Counted from the first letter of the stretch, positions 22,970 through 32,369 are shown. The stretch is 64,000 nt of DNA from Oscillospiraceae bacterium (GCA_017521485.1 JAFXCL010000045.1:62001-126000), one strand, 5' to 3'. Notes: a model not told the origin generated them from the letters alone. Numbers and translations: made by a program.

Positions 22970-23500
22970 TCAGTAATTCATCAGCATCGCCAGATATGGT
23001 GATACCAAAAAATAATCAATTATACCAATTACAGCAGAAGCCGCAACACAGAATAACAAATCTTTTCGTACGGAAAAACAATTATTATACAACATCCTGC
23101 ACCAAAGCCACAGCATCAAAACGACTAAACCCGTATCCGAGAAGAGCAGTAACAAACGAACAAGCCAACCGGACTGTCCGAAGGTTATTGCAATTCCACA
23201 CAGGCAGCAGCCAAATGAAAAGGCTTTAATAACAGCATATACATAAACAAGCGCCGGAATAGGAAGATAAATGGAGATGGCAGAAATTATCAGTGGAACA
23301 CAAATAACTGCCAAAAGACCAAGTACCGACTGTCTGCTGCCGGAAACACAGGCAAACAGACCAGTAACATAGTCACCAGATGATGAAATAAAATACAATC
23401 CACAAACAAGACCTATCGTCCACAAAAAGGAAAGCAGAATGACACTTCCCTTGCATTGAAACCAAGATGTAGACTGTAACTTTTGTGCGAATTTGACCAT
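22970..23500 (-). CDS. SpoIIM-like integral membrane protein
   Basis: A 176-aa protein with about five membrane helices and a short N-terminal cytoplasmic part. The pattern of helix 1 with a glycine-rich turn (FLWTIGLVCGLYF) and a later IKAFSFGCCLCG segment recalls SpoIIM, the engulfment protein that recruits SpoIIP and SpoIID. The gene lies immediately upstream of xerD, where spoIIM is found near ripX in Bacillus. Similarity is weak by eye, so this could be an unrelated membrane protein. The start is ATG 23500 behind GGAGG; the extension to 23560 lacks a ribosome site. Confidence 0.5.
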   Translation of the reverse strand: MVKFAQKLQSTSWFQCKGSVILLSFLWTIGLVCGLYFISSSGDYVTGLFACVSGSRQSVLGLLAVICVPLIISAISIYLPIPALVYVYAVIKAFSFGCCLCGIAITFGQSGWLVRLLLLFSDTGLVVLMLWLWCRMLYNNCFSVRKDLLFCVAASAVIGIIDYFLVSPYLAMLMNY

Positions 23501-23856
23501 AAAACCTCCAAAGAATAAATCTGGTGTTGATTTTAGTGCTTTAAGGATTTTACATGCCAAAATAGCGCAAAATTGCCATCAAAACAGATTGCTAAAATAC
23601 TATACACCAAAATCAATAAAATTTCAAGCAAAAGTGGATAAATTTACATTATTTGTAGATTATGCTGATTTTTTATGTTAACATCATTATGTCAACTAAA
23701 GTAACAAAGGTATCAAAATTCTTTATCAATTTCAATTGTAACCAAGATGTAGCGCTGTTAACTTCAACAATGACACCATATATAGTTTTGCAAGCATTCC
23801 TTCATTTTTGCCATAGTAGGTAAATTATATTTACCTACTATTATAGTTTGTGCATT
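23501..23856. other. AT-rich intergenic region
   Basis: About 350 bases without a credible gene. It contains a hairpin at 23814-23842 (ATAGTAGGTAAA with TTTACCTACTAT) that may end the minus-strand gene at 23857. It also contains a 13-base repeat of AACCAAGATGTAG (23740-23752) also present inside the start of the SpoIIM-like gene (23459-23471). Nothing else was recognised. Confidence 0.5.
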
Positions 23857-24279
23857 TTAACGATAGACCCTTTTTCTTTTTCTTCCGCCCCCCTTCCCTC
23901 TTATGCAGATTGCACACGAAAGTGCACAGGCAACAGCAACAGTCAGAAAGCTAGTCCACAGATTATGGAACCCGCCATCAAAAAAGAGAATCCCCGATCC
24001 TATCAGTAGAAATAGGTAGATTGTACCGGTTGCACCGATCACAATTGCCAGCTTTTCCTCTACTTGCTTTCCGGCCACAACACATCCAATAAATGATGCG
24101 AGCAATGTAATTAGCGGTGTCAAATATTCAATTGTATTCTCTCCCACACGCTCATTAATCACAAGAACAGCCAGAAGCATGGATAACATCACACTAATGA
24201 CCACTGAAAGTATTAAACCAATAGCGATCCCAGATCCAAACGTATTTTTTCTTGCGCTTCCTTTTTGTTTTGGTGACAT
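23857..24279 (-). CDS. Small membrane protein, TIGR04086/DUF3792-like
   Basis: A 140-aa protein with a basic N-terminus, four membrane helices and a strongly basic tail (GRKRKRV). The layout resembles the small TIGR04086-type membrane proteins of Firmicutes, whose function is unknown. ATG 24279 is preceded by a GGAG-type ribosome site. It is flanked by its own intergenic regions and the phosphoglucomutase terminator, so it is probably monocistronic. Confidence 0.55.
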   Translation of the reverse strand: MSPKQKGSARKNTFGSGIAIGLILSVVISVMLSMLLAVLVINERVGENTIEYLTPLITLLASFIGCVVAGKQVEEKLAIVIGATGTIYLFLLIGSGILFFDGGFHNLWTSFLTVAVACALSCAICIRGKGGGRKRKRVYR

Positions 24280-24320
24280 AATTTCACGCTCCTTTCACTC
24301 AAGTCTATTCTCTTACAATA

Positions 24321-24368
24321 AAAAAAGAACAAAAATATCACCGAAACGCATTTGCGTTTCGGTGATAT
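24321..24368 (-). terminator. Phosphoglucomutase terminator
   Basis: A 16-bp stem (24335-24350 with 24353-24368) is followed on the minus strand by TTTTTGTTCTTTTTT. Confidence 0.9.
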
Positions 24369-24377
24369 CAAAACCGG

Positions 24378-26072
24378 TTATACAGACATTTGATCTATCA
24401 TTTTTTTCAGCAGGGCTTCTGCAGAATCCCGATCTGCCGCAACAGCGGTGTAATAGAATTTCACCTTCGGTTCTGTGCCGGAGGGGCGGGCGATCACGCT
24501 GCCGCTTTCCCCCAACAGAAACTCAAGTACATTAGACCTGGGAAGTAAAATCGGCGTTTCGTTTCCGGTTGTAATATTTCTTTCAACTCCGGTACGATAA
24601 TCCCGTACAGCAGTAACCTTTGCACCGCCAATTGCTTCCGGAACAGCCTCACGGAGGTTTGTCATCATAGCAGCGGCTTTCTCCATAGCATCCGCACCGG
24701 TCAGCTCAATGCTCTGAACATACGCCAGATAATGACCGTATTTTTCATACAACTCATCCAGTGCATCCAGAATTGTCTTACCTTGCTTTTTCAGGCTGGC
24801 AGCCATTTCACAAACCAGAATAGATGCAACGACCGCATCCTTATCCCGGGCATATGTGCCCTTCAGGTAGCCACAGCTTTCCTCGAAGCCAAAGATAAAC
24901 TTGTTCTCCTCCCCTGCTTCCTCCAGCTTCAGGATCTCGCCGCCGATATACTTAAAGCCGGTAAGAACCGCGTTCATCGTAACACCATAGCTTTCAGCTA
25001 CGCGATCTGCCAAGGGAGAAGAAACAATACTGCGGACAACAATTGCATCTTCAGGAATGTCGTTCTTATTCTTTCTTGCGCCAAGAACATAATCCATCAA
25101 CAAGCAGCCAAGCTCATTGCCGGACAGCTTTTTAAATCCGCCGTTATAAGGCACCGCAATGGCGATCCGGTCCGCATCGGGATCTGTGCCGAGAATAACA
25201 TCACAGGGTGCAGAATTTGCGACCTTATAGCTTTCAGCCAGCGCAGCATCTGTCTCAGGATTGGGATATTCACAGGTCTTGAAATCACCATCGGGTTTTT
25301 CTTGACAGGAAACAACTGTAATGTTAACACCCAACCGACCCAGAACTTCACGAACAGGCTCATTACCAGTACCGCACAGAGGAGTATACACAATATCCAG
25401 GCCTGCAGAGCGGATAATCTCCGGATTTACAGCCTCACCTAGAATGGTTTCGTAATATTTCTCCCACAAGTCCTGGCCGATATAGGAAATGAATCCCTCA
25501 TCCATAAACTGCTCAAAGCTCTTCTTTTCAGGAACAAAATAAGGAATAGACTGAATCTCTTTTGTTACAATCGCAGCCGGCTCATCCGTCATCTGGCAGC
25601 CGTCAGGACCGTAGCATTTTACGCCGTTATATGCGCCCGCATTGTGGCTTGCAGAGATCACAATGCCACATCCACAACCCAACTGGCGCACAGCAAAGGA
25701 CAGCATCGGTGTAGGTGCTAAGCGATCATACAAATAGGTATGGATGCCGACTTCTGCAAAAGCTACCGCACACACCTTCGCAAAAGCTTCAGAATTATGT
25801 CTGGAATCGTAGCCAATAGCAGCTTTCTTCGGAAGATCCGTTCCACTGAGCCAGGCTGCCATACCCTGCGCTGCTCTGCGGACGGTATAGCGGTTCAGGC
25901 GATTGCTGCCTGCGCCCATAATGCCGCGCATACCTGCAGTGCCAAATTCCAATTCACTGCCAAAACGGCTTTTAAGCTCTTCTGTATCATTTTTAACACT
26001 ATCCAATTCCATGCGCACATCTTCAGGAAGATTCGCGTTGCACCAAAAGTCAAATCTGTCCATAAAATTCAT
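24378..26072 (-). CDS. Phosphoglucomutase/phosphomannomutase
   Basis: A 564-aa alpha-D-phosphohexomutase interconverting glucose 1- and 6-phosphate (or the mannose equivalents). The four landmark loops are present: the phosphoserine loop ISASHNAGAYNG, the magnesium loop GTDPDADR, the sugar-recognition loop FGFEESCGYLKG and the phosphate loop RPSGTEPKVKFYY. The start ATG 26072 lies 8 bases behind GGAGG; a TTG at 26087 overlaps that ribosome site. The serine loop has AGAYNG, the PgcA-like variant of long bacterial enzymes. It lies between two terminators and is monocistronic. Confidence 0.93.
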   Translation of the reverse strand: MNFMDRFDFWCNANLPEDVRMELDSVKNDTEELKSRFGSELEFGTAGMRGIMGAGSNRLNRYTVRRAAQGMAAWLSGTDLPKKAAIGYDSRHNSEAFAKVCAVAFAEVGIHTYLYDRLAPTPMLSFAVRQLGCGCGIVISASHNAGAYNGVKCYGPDGCQMTDEPAAIVTKEIQSIPYFVPEKKSFEQFMDEGFISYIGQDLWEKYYETILGEAVNPEIIRSAGLDIVYTPLCGTGNEPVREVLGRLGVNITVVSCQEKPDGDFKTCEYPNPETDAALAESYKVANSAPCDVILGTDPDADRIAIAVPYNGGFKKLSGNELGCLLMDYVLGARKNKNDIPEDAIVVRSIVSSPLADRVAESYGVTMNAVLTGFKYIGGEILKLEEAGEENKFIFGFEESCGYLKGTYARDKDAVVASILVCEMAASLKKQGKTILDALDELYEKYGHYLAYVQSIELTGADAMEKAAAMMTNLREAVPEAIGGAKVTAVRDYRTGVERNITTGNETPILLPRSNVLEFLLGESGSVIARPSGTEPKVKFYYTAVAADRDSAEALLKKMIDQMSV

Positions 26073-26096
26073 ATTAGGGTCCTCCAAATAATTATT

Positions 26097-26127
26097 AAAA
26101 ACAGCTCAAATATATAATTTGAGCTGT
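26097..26127 (-). terminator. Terminator of the uvrC-side operon ending with the coiled-coil gene
   Basis: ACAGCTCAAAT pairs with ATTTGAGCTGT (26101-26111 with 26117-26127), followed on the minus strand by TTTTTAATAATT. Confidence 0.85.
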
Positions 26128-26137
26128 TTCTTTTCAT

Positions 26138-26644
26138 TTATGCATCAATATCCTGCTCCGGAGCAGCAGTACGCTTTTCCTGTGCATCTACCAAAGCCTT
26201 GAACTTTGTACGGGTATCCCGAACATCCTCCAGAGACATAGCGATAGCTTCCTCTGTACGGCGCAGAGCATCGTCCATATAGTCATTGCTTGCCTTGCGC
26301 AGCTCAGACATACGAACCTGTGTCTGCAGAACCATTTCCTGACACTGACGCTTTGCTTCCTGATAGATAGCCTCTTCCTTGACCATCTGTTCTGCATTTT
26401 CCTGAGCCTGACGGATCAGAGCCTCAGCCTCACGGCGTGCTTGACCGATCAGTTCGTTGCGGGAATCTACGATTGTGCGAGCCTGCTTAAGTTCAACAGG
26501 CAGTTGAGCGATGATCTCATCGAGCATATCCAGAACCTTATCCCGCTCCAGGATGCACTTATCTGCACCCAGAGGCAGTGCTCTGGCGTCCTGCACCATA
26601 TCGTACAGTGCGGAAATGATATCTTCGATGTTCTGTTCGTTCAT
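26138..26644 (-). CDS. Coiled-coil protein of unknown function
   Basis: A 168-aa, highly charged and almost fully helical protein without membrane segments. A stretch from about residue 65 to 115 (ARREAEALIRQAQENAEQMV) resembles stator-like or DivIVA-like coiled coils. Such proteins are commonly found beside coaD in clostridia, often annotated only as hypothetical or ATPase. It starts 5 bases downstream of the coaD stop and is the last gene before the terminator. No catalytic motif is seen. Confidence 0.7.
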   Translation of the reverse strand: MNEQNIEDIISALYDMVQDARALPLGADKCILERDKVLDMLDEIIAQLPVELKQARTIVDSRNELIGQARREAEALIRQAQENAEQMVKEEAIYQEAKRQCQEMVLQTQVRMSELRKASNDYMDDALRRTEEAIAMSLEDVRDTRTKFKALVDAQEKRTAAPEQDIDA

Positions 26645-26649
26645 ATTCT

Positions 26650-27144
26650 TTATCCTCCTTGGCGAATAACAGCGATTCGCTGCTTAAATACTGGAATAAT
26701 TTGATCCGGCAAAAAATCCGAAAGATCTACATCGTAATTACCCAGTTCCTTAACGGTACTGGAACTAAGATACATATACTGAGACTCTGCAGTAAGAAAC
26801 ATTGTGTCCAGCTTCGGATTGATTTTACGGTTGATGAGCGCCATTTGGAACTCATTTTCAAAATCCGAACCTGCACGCAGACCCTTCAAAATCACACATC
26901 CGCCCTTACGTTTTGCATATTCAGCAAGAAGTTCATCAGATGCATCAACTTCCACATTAGGAAGATCGGAAACAACGCTGCGGATCATCTCAACACGCTC
27001 TTCCCGGGTAAACATAGGCTGTTTGGTAGCATTTACCATCACGCAAACGATCAGACGGTCAAAAATTTTTGATGCGCGCCGAATGATATTTAAATGTCCG
27101 CTGGTGATCGGGTCAAAGCTGCCCGGATAAATTGCAATTTTCAT
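26650..27144 (-). CDS. coaD: Pantetheine-phosphate adenylyltransferase
   Basis: A 164-aa CoaD that adenylates 4'-phosphopantetheine in coenzyme A synthesis. The nucleotidyltransferase signature AIYPGSFDPITSGHLNII with the T/H-x-G-H motif is at the N-terminus. Also present are GLRAGSDFENEFQMA and the ISTE-like YLSSSTVKELG. Length is normal. It lies between rsmD and the coiled-coil gene in one leftward operon. Confidence 0.95.
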   Translation of the reverse strand: MKIAIYPGSFDPITSGHLNIIRRASKIFDRLIVCVMVNATKQPMFTREERVEMIRSVVSDLPNVEVDASDELLAEYAKRKGGCVILKGLRAGSDFENEFQMALINRKINPKLDTMFLTAESQYMYLSSSTVKELGNYDVDLSDFLPDQIIPVFKQRIAVIRQGG

Positions 27145-27163
27145 TACTGCCCTTCTCTAACGA

Positions 27164-27706
27164 TCAATCCTTGCGATATATCGCAAGAATTGTCTTGCCG
27201 TACCGATAATCTTTCGAGCGGGAATAGCCGGGAATTTCCAACAAAAGTTCCTTTTCCGCAGGCCGTTCCGTAACTATTATACCAGAAGTTTGTAAAATGT
27301 CAATTTCTGTTATCAATTTTATAGAATTTTCCAAAAAAACTTCTGCGTACGGTGGGTCTAAAAAGATAATATCAAAAGTTTCCCGGCAATTTTTTAGATA
27401 ATTTTCGTAATCGGAGCAAATAACCCTGGCATCAGAATCCAGCTTTGTCCGTTTCAAATTTTCCCGAATCAGACGGCAAGCATCCTCCCGGTTGTCCACA
27501 AAAACCGCACTCTTTGCATCACGGCTCAGTGCCTCAATTCCCAGCTGGCCGGTCCCTCCGAACAAATCCAGAACCTTTGCAGCAGGAATATCAAATTGAA
27601 TAATGCTGAACAGTGCTTCCTTCACGCGGTCAGCGGTAGGTCTTGTTTTCATACCATCCGGTGTTTTAAGAGAAACACCACGGGCTTTTCCTGTAATTAC
27701 TCGCAT
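27164..27706 (-). CDS. rsmD: 16S rRNA (guanine(966)-N(2))-methyltransferase RsmD
   Basis: A 180-aa SAM-dependent methyltransferase of the RsmD family acting on helix 31 of 16S rRNA. It shows MRVITGKARGVSL at the start, the SAM loop VLDLFGGTGQLGIEAL and the catalytic DPPY in IIFLDPPYAE. It begins 5 bases after the uvrC stop and precedes coaD, a very common pairing. Confidence 0.94.
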   Translation of the reverse strand: MRVITGKARGVSLKTPDGMKTRPTADRVKEALFSIIQFDIPAAKVLDLFGGTGQLGIEALSRDAKSAVFVDNREDACRLIRENLKRTKLDSDARVICSDYENYLKNCRETFDIIFLDPPYAEVFLENSIKLITEIDILQTSGIIVTERPAEKELLLEIPGYSRSKDYRYGKTILAIYRKD

Positions 27707-27711
27707 TGATC

Positions 27712-29538
27712 TTACCCATGCCCTTCTTTGTTCTGATGAAAATGTTCGTAAACTGCTTTCGCAACATTCTTTGGTAAATGGCGCTCCAGATCCAACTGTG
27801 TTGCACCTGCGATTGCGCCCAGTGACTGATAGATTTTAAGCAATTCCTGTTTTCGTATCGGTCCAACGCCGGGAATCTGATCCAGCTGAGAATAACGCAG
27901 ACGTTTACTGCGAAGCTTTCTGTGATAGGCAATCGCAAAGCGGTGTGTTTCCTCCTGAATGTTTCCAATCAGGGAAAACACCGACGGCTGTGCATCAATT
28001 GCAATCAGTTCGCCCTGTGGCGTCACCAGTGCCCGTGTGCGATGCCGGTCATCCTTAACCATGCCGAACACCGGGACTGACACATCCAGTTCGTTAAGAA
28101 CATTCAGTGCCGTTTGGGCATGGGTTACACCTCCGTCAATAAGCAATAGATCCGGCAGTGTTTCAAATCCCTTATCCGCAGAAAGATACCTCTTAAAACG
28201 GCGGTCAACTACCTGCGCCATCGATGCATAGTCATCCTGACCGGGCAGATCGTTGATCTTAAACCGCTTATAGTCACTTTTTCTTGGTTTTCCGTCATGA
28301 TACACCACCATACTCGCTACAATATCCGTACCGGAAATGTTAGAAATATCAAAGGATTCTATTCTTCTGGGTGTATCCATATTCAGCATTTTTCCCAGAA
28401 GCATCATTGAGCCCTGCAAGCGCTCTTCTTTGTCTGTCAGGCGCAAAGCTTCTTCTCTGGCATTTTTCACCGCAAGAGCAACAAGTTTTGCGTTATCTCC
28501 CCTTTGGGGAGCCTTGATGATCACTTTTCTTCCAAATTGCTCCGTCAGCAGCTGGGCAAACAGCTGGCTGTCATCAATCTCAAAGGGCAGCAGGACGGTT
28601 CTTGGTGCAAATCCACGGCTTAGATAATATTGCTTAATCAGACTGGAAACAGCTGTTTGCGGATCGTCGGGTACATTAAGGATCTCATAATCCTTATCGA
28701 GCAAATTGCCTCCGGAGAAATGCAGAACAGTAAAACAGGCTTTTGTTTCTGTTTCTGCATATCCTACAACATCCGTATCGGCAAAGGATCCGGCAGTTAC
28801 AAGCTGCTTCTTACCCAATGCCTCTACAGATTTCAAGCGGTCGCGAAGATTTGCAGCAAGTTCAAAATTCAGTTCCTCTGAGGCAGTGAGCATTTGTGTC
28901 TTGATCTGCTCTGCAACCTGCTTATAGTTTCCCATTAAAAGTTGCTTTGCCTGCTCTGCACGCTGCGTATATTCTGCCTGATCTTTATTTTCCTGACACC
29001 AGCCTTCACACTGATTCAAGTGATAATTCAGGCAGGGTCTCCCCTTTCCAATATCTCTTGGGAACTGCCTGCCGCAATTTGGCATTTTCAGAGTCAGACG
29101 AATGGCATCCATAAGATCTTGTGTCACGCCGCGGCTTCCAAATGGACCGTAATAGCCAGCACCGTCGTCACTGATCTTATGAACCATCGTAATCCTTGGG
29201 TAATACTCTTTCATGTTCAGACGCAGATAGGGATACCCCTTGTCATCCTTCAAAAGAATATTATATTTCGGCATATGCTGCTTTATGAGTGAGCACTCCA
29301 AAACAAGCGCTTCAAACTCAGAAGCAGCAATAATCACATCAAAACGGTCAATCTTGCTGACCATTTGCCTTGTCTTCGGTGAATGGGATGCTGTATCCTG
29401 AAAATACTGGCTGACTCGGTTTCTGAGTTTCTTTGCCTTACCCACATAGATAACCGTATTTTCCCTATCCCGCATAATATACACGCCGGGCGCAAGTGGC
29501 AAGCTTGCGGCTTTATCTTTTAGCTGACTTAAATCCAT
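27712..29538 (-). CDS. uvrC: Excinuclease ABC subunit C
   Basis: A 608-aa UvrC, the dual-incision nuclease of nucleotide excision repair. It has an N-terminal GIY-YIG domain (GVYIMRDRENTVIYVGKAKK), a UVR motif around residues 200-235, a C-terminal RNase H-like nuclease (FDISNISGTDIVASMVV, LLIDGGVTHA) and helix-hairpin-helix (IPGVGPIRKQELLK). The start ATG 29538 is 8 bases behind GGAG; the frame to 29583 overlaps the upstream terminator and is rejected. rsmD and coaD follow in the same orientation. Confidence 0.95.
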   Translation of the reverse strand: MDLSQLKDKAASLPLAPGVYIMRDRENTVIYVGKAKKLRNRVSQYFQDTASHSPKTRQMVSKIDRFDVIIAASEFEALVLECSLIKQHMPKYNILLKDDKGYPYLRLNMKEYYPRITMVHKISDDGAGYYGPFGSRGVTQDLMDAIRLTLKMPNCGRQFPRDIGKGRPCLNYHLNQCEGWCQENKDQAEYTQRAEQAKQLLMGNYKQVAEQIKTQMLTASEELNFELAANLRDRLKSVEALGKKQLVTAGSFADTDVVGYAETETKACFTVLHFSGGNLLDKDYEILNVPDDPQTAVSSLIKQYYLSRGFAPRTVLLPFEIDDSQLFAQLLTEQFGRKVIIKAPQRGDNAKLVALAVKNAREEALRLTDKEERLQGSMMLLGKMLNMDTPRRIESFDISNISGTDIVASMVVYHDGKPRKSDYKRFKINDLPGQDDYASMAQVVDRRFKRYLSADKGFETLPDLLLIDGGVTHAQTALNVLNELDVSVPVFGMVKDDRHRTRALVTPQGELIAIDAQPSVFSLIGNIQEETHRFAIAYHRKLRSKRLRYSQLDQIPGVGPIRKQELLKIYQSLGAIAGATQLDLERHLPKNVAKAVYEHFHQNKEGHG

Positions 29539-29557
29539 AATCAGATCTCCGAAGAAA

Positions 29558-29590
29558 ACCGCCCCAACGCATAGTCCCTGCATTGAGGCG
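29558..29590 (-). terminator. Terminator of the HPr-like gene
   Basis: CGCCCCAACGCA pairs imperfectly with TGCATTGAGGCG (two mismatches), with TTTTCTTC following on the minus strand, just ahead of uvrC. Confidence 0.65.
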
Positions 29591-29607
29591 GAGGATCTTG
29601 TTATAAA

Positions 29608-29868
29608 TCAATAGACATCCCGCTGCAGCAGAGCACTCAGTGCTTCCACAGCTTCATCAGCGTCCGGACCGGAAGCGCTGAGTGTTACGGTAGTGCCGGT
29701 AACGATACCAAGATAGATAATACCCAATAAACTCTTGGCATTCATTTTGCGATTATCATATTCCAGCCAAATGCTGCTTTCAAACTCATTTGCTTTTTGA
29801 ACAAAATAGGTAGCCTGTTTATTATGCAGACCGGATTCGCAGCGAACGACGATTTCTTTATTGCACAT
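29608..29868 (-). CDS. Crh/HPr-like phosphocarrier-family protein
   Basis: An 86-aa HPr-fold protein. His15 is present (SGLHNKQAT), but the neighbouring Arg17 and Pro18 of classical HPr (GLHARPA) are replaced by Lys and Gln. The regulatory Ser46 site is conserved (NAKSLLG). Overall it resembles Crh, and in clostridia such genes sit at the end of a uvrC-rapZ-yvcK-whiA cluster. A regulatory role in carbon catabolite control through Ser46 phosphorylation is therefore more likely than PTS phosphotransfer. It has its own promoter and terminator. Confidence 0.75.
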   Translation of the reverse strand: MCNKEIVVRCESGLHNKQATYFVQKANEFESSIWLEYDNRKMNAKSLLGIIYLGIVTGTTVTLSASGPDADEAVEALSALLQRDVY

Positions 29869-29919
29869 AAAAACACTCCTTTGTGCCGCGCCTTAAAGGA
29901 AGCACAGCTTTCTAGCACT

Positions 29920-29947
29920 ATGATACCAAATCTACAAGAAAAGTCAA
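29920..29947 (-). promoter_or_regulatory. Promoter of the HPr-like gene
   Basis: On the minus strand TTGACT (29947-29942), a 16-bp spacer and TATCAT (29925-29920). Confidence 0.65.
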
Positions 29948-29971
29948 CCGGTTTCCAAGAATTTCCATAGA

Positions 29972-32350
29972 TCAGGTAAATTCCGCAATGGTGACGCCGT
30001 CCTCACCTTCACCGTAAACGCCCAGACGAAAGCTCTTAATAAATCTGTTTTTCCGCAGCGACTGCTGCACTGCCGCGCGCAAAGTTCCTGTTCCTTTTCC
30101 GTGGATAATTCGAACAGTCCGAAGATTAGAGCGCATAGCCTCATCAAGATACCTGTCCAAAACACAGATAGCTTCCACACTGTCCATGCCTCTAAGATCA
30201 ATTTCAGAAGCGAGTGCCGTCAGTTTCATTTCCCTTCCGGAATGTGCAGGGCGTGCTTTTTTCTGCTCGTAGGGATTATTTTGCTCCAAAAGATATACTT
30301 CATCAGGTTTTACGGTCATTTTCAGCACACCGGCCTGAAGCTGATATGTGCCATCCTTGTTGATAGCGATCACACTTGCCTTTGTGCCAAGCTTCAAAAT
30401 CTCAACCGTATCACCAATCAATACATCTCTGGTAGCCTTTGGGCGTTTGCGCTCAGTCTGACCTGCGCGAATCTTACTTTCTGCGTCGTTGAGTCCTCTG
30501 CGAAGTTCAGCCTGTCTCTGGTTAATGCCCTGTGTATCCGCATTTTCGCTAAGCTGTTTTTTCAGTGCCTTGATTTCTTCTGCTGCTGCATTTGCAGCTC
30601 TGCGGGCATCCTCAATAATAGACTGCGCTTCCCGGCGCGCCTGTTCCATTGCTTTTTCCCGCTCTAGCTTCAGCTTTGCGCTATATTCCTCGCTTTGGAG
30701 TTTAATAGCTTCTGTTTCCTTGCGAAGGCGCTCTGCTTCCGCCCGTGCAGACTCCATTTGCTGGCGTTGCTGATCTAGTTGGGTCAGTACATCCTCAAAA
30801 TCCCGATCGTTTTTGCCAACAAGGTCAGTTGCTTCCTTCAAAATTGATTCGGACAGACCTAGCTTTCTTGAAATGGCAAAAGCATTGGATTTTCCCGGGA
30901 TGCCAATTAGCAGTTTGTAGGTTGGCTGCAAAGTCTCCACATCAAATTCACAGGATGCATTAATGACACCGGCAGTGCGCATTGCATATAATTTTAATTC
31001 GGCATAGTGGGTGGTTGCAGCTACACGGCTGCCCATTTTTCTGCAAAATTCAATGAGTGCAATTGCCAAAGCCGCACCCTCAGCCGGATCTGTTCCCGCA
31101 CCCAATTCATCAAAGAGCACCAGTGTTTGGCTGTCACATTCTGCAACGATATCCACGATCGTACGCATATGGCTTGAGAATGTAGACAAGCTTTGGGCAA
31201 TGGACTGTTCATCACCAATATCCGCCAAAATAGAACGAAATGTGGAAAGTGTGCTGCCGTCACCGGCAGGAATGTGCAGACCGCACTCAGCCATCAGTGT
31301 CAAAAGTCCCAGAGTTTTCAATGTGACTGTTTTGCCACCGGTATTCGGTCCGGTCAGGATCATCGTGTCAAAGTCATCTCCAAGACGCAAAGACACGGGA
31401 ACGACCTTTTGCGGGTCAATCAAGGGATGGCGGGCATTGCGCAGCTCTATCTTACCTGCATCATTCATCACAGGCGCCCATGCCTTCATTTTGTAGGCAA
31501 GCTTTGCCTTGGCGAAAATCACATCCAAAGCTATGAGAATTTGGACATTTTCGTTGATTGCTTCCTGATAAGCTGCAGCCTCAGCGGAAAGTTCCGATAA
31601 TATCCGCTCAATTTCTTTTTGTTCCCTTAATTCCAGTTCCCGCAGTGCATTATTGGCATTTACTGCAGCCATAGGCTCTACAAAATAGGTTGAGCCGGTT
31701 GATGAAACATCGTGAACCATTCCGGGAATCTCATTTTTATGCTCGCTTTTTACCGGCACTACATACCGTCCTTGGCGAATGGTAATAATCGGCTCCCGCA
31801 GATATTTGGAAAATGCTGTTGAGGAGATCATTTTTTGCAGCGTTTCCTTAACCTTTCCGCTTTGAATCCGGATATGGCGGCGGATATCCGCCAGCTCCGG
31901 ACTGGCAGCATCTGCAATTTCTTCCTCGGAAATAATAGCCTTATAGATCTTGTCCTCCAGATATTTATTGGGAACAAGTACGCGGAAGCGGGTTTCCAGT
32001 ACAGAGCTTACTTCCTCATCCTCCACATACGCCTTGACGGTTCTTGTGCAGCGCAAAACACCGGCTATGTGCAAAAGCTCCGCAGGCTGCAAACTTCCGC
32101 CCTTATCTGCCCGTTCCAGAGCTGTGCGCACATCTCTGACTGCACTAAAAGACGGGTATCCCTTTCGGGTGCTCAAATCGGAAGCAGCAGTGGTTTCCTG
32201 CAGCATCACGCGTACATCTTCAAGATCAGAAGCTGGGCGCAGGCGCAAGCAGGCTGCTTTACCCTCAGCACTTCCGGCGCAATCGGCAAGCTGCATCAGG
32301 ACCTGGTCCAGCTCCAGTTTTTGCAGGGATTTTTCGTATAGATCAGACAT
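29972..32350 (-). CDS. mutS2: Endonuclease MutS2
   Basis: A 792-aa MutS2 (suppressor of homologous recombination, or ribosome-collision factor in Bacillus). It has MutS core and lever domains, the ATPase with Walker A GPNTGGKT and a DELGAGTDPAEGAAL signature, a long coiled coil (about 510-640) and a C-terminal KOW and Smr nuclease domain (DLRGMDSVEA, IIHGKGTGTLR). Full length, no lesions. The start ATG 32350 has GGAG upstream, 20 bases after the recO stop. Confidence 0.95.
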   Translation of the reverse strand: MSDLYEKSLQKLELDQVLMQLADCAGSAEGKAACLRLRPASDLEDVRVMLQETTAASDLSTRKGYPSFSAVRDVRTALERADKGGSLQPAELLHIAGVLRCTRTVKAYVEDEEVSSVLETRFRVLVPNKYLEDKIYKAIISEEEIADAASPELADIRRHIRIQSGKVKETLQKMISSTAFSKYLREPIITIRQGRYVVPVKSEHKNEIPGMVHDVSSTGSTYFVEPMAAVNANNALRELELREQKEIERILSELSAEAAAYQEAINENVQILIALDVIFAKAKLAYKMKAWAPVMNDAGKIELRNARHPLIDPQKVVPVSLRLGDDFDTMILTGPNTGGKTVTLKTLGLLTLMAECGLHIPAGDGSTLSTFRSILADIGDEQSIAQSLSTFSSHMRTIVDIVAECDSQTLVLFDELGAGTDPAEGAALAIALIEFCRKMGSRVAATTHYAELKLYAMRTAGVINASCEFDVETLQPTYKLLIGIPGKSNAFAISRKLGLSESILKEATDLVGKNDRDFEDVLTQLDQQRQQMESARAEAERLRKETEAIKLQSEEYSAKLKLEREKAMEQARREAQSIIEDARRAANAAAEEIKALKKQLSENADTQGINQRQAELRRGLNDAESKIRAGQTERKRPKATRDVLIGDTVEILKLGTKASVIAINKDGTYQLQAGVLKMTVKPDEVYLLEQNNPYEQKKARPAHSGREMKLTALASEIDLRGMDSVEAICVLDRYLDEAMRSNLRTVRIIHGKGTGTLRAAVQQSLRKNRFIKSFRLGVYGEGEDGVTIAEFT

Positions 32351-32369
32351 TGTTTTCTCCTGTAATCAC

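Noticed and set aside
24732..25442. 236-aa open frame antisense to phosphoglucomutase
   Set aside because: It is entirely within a well-supported gene on the other strand and has no domain or ribosome site.
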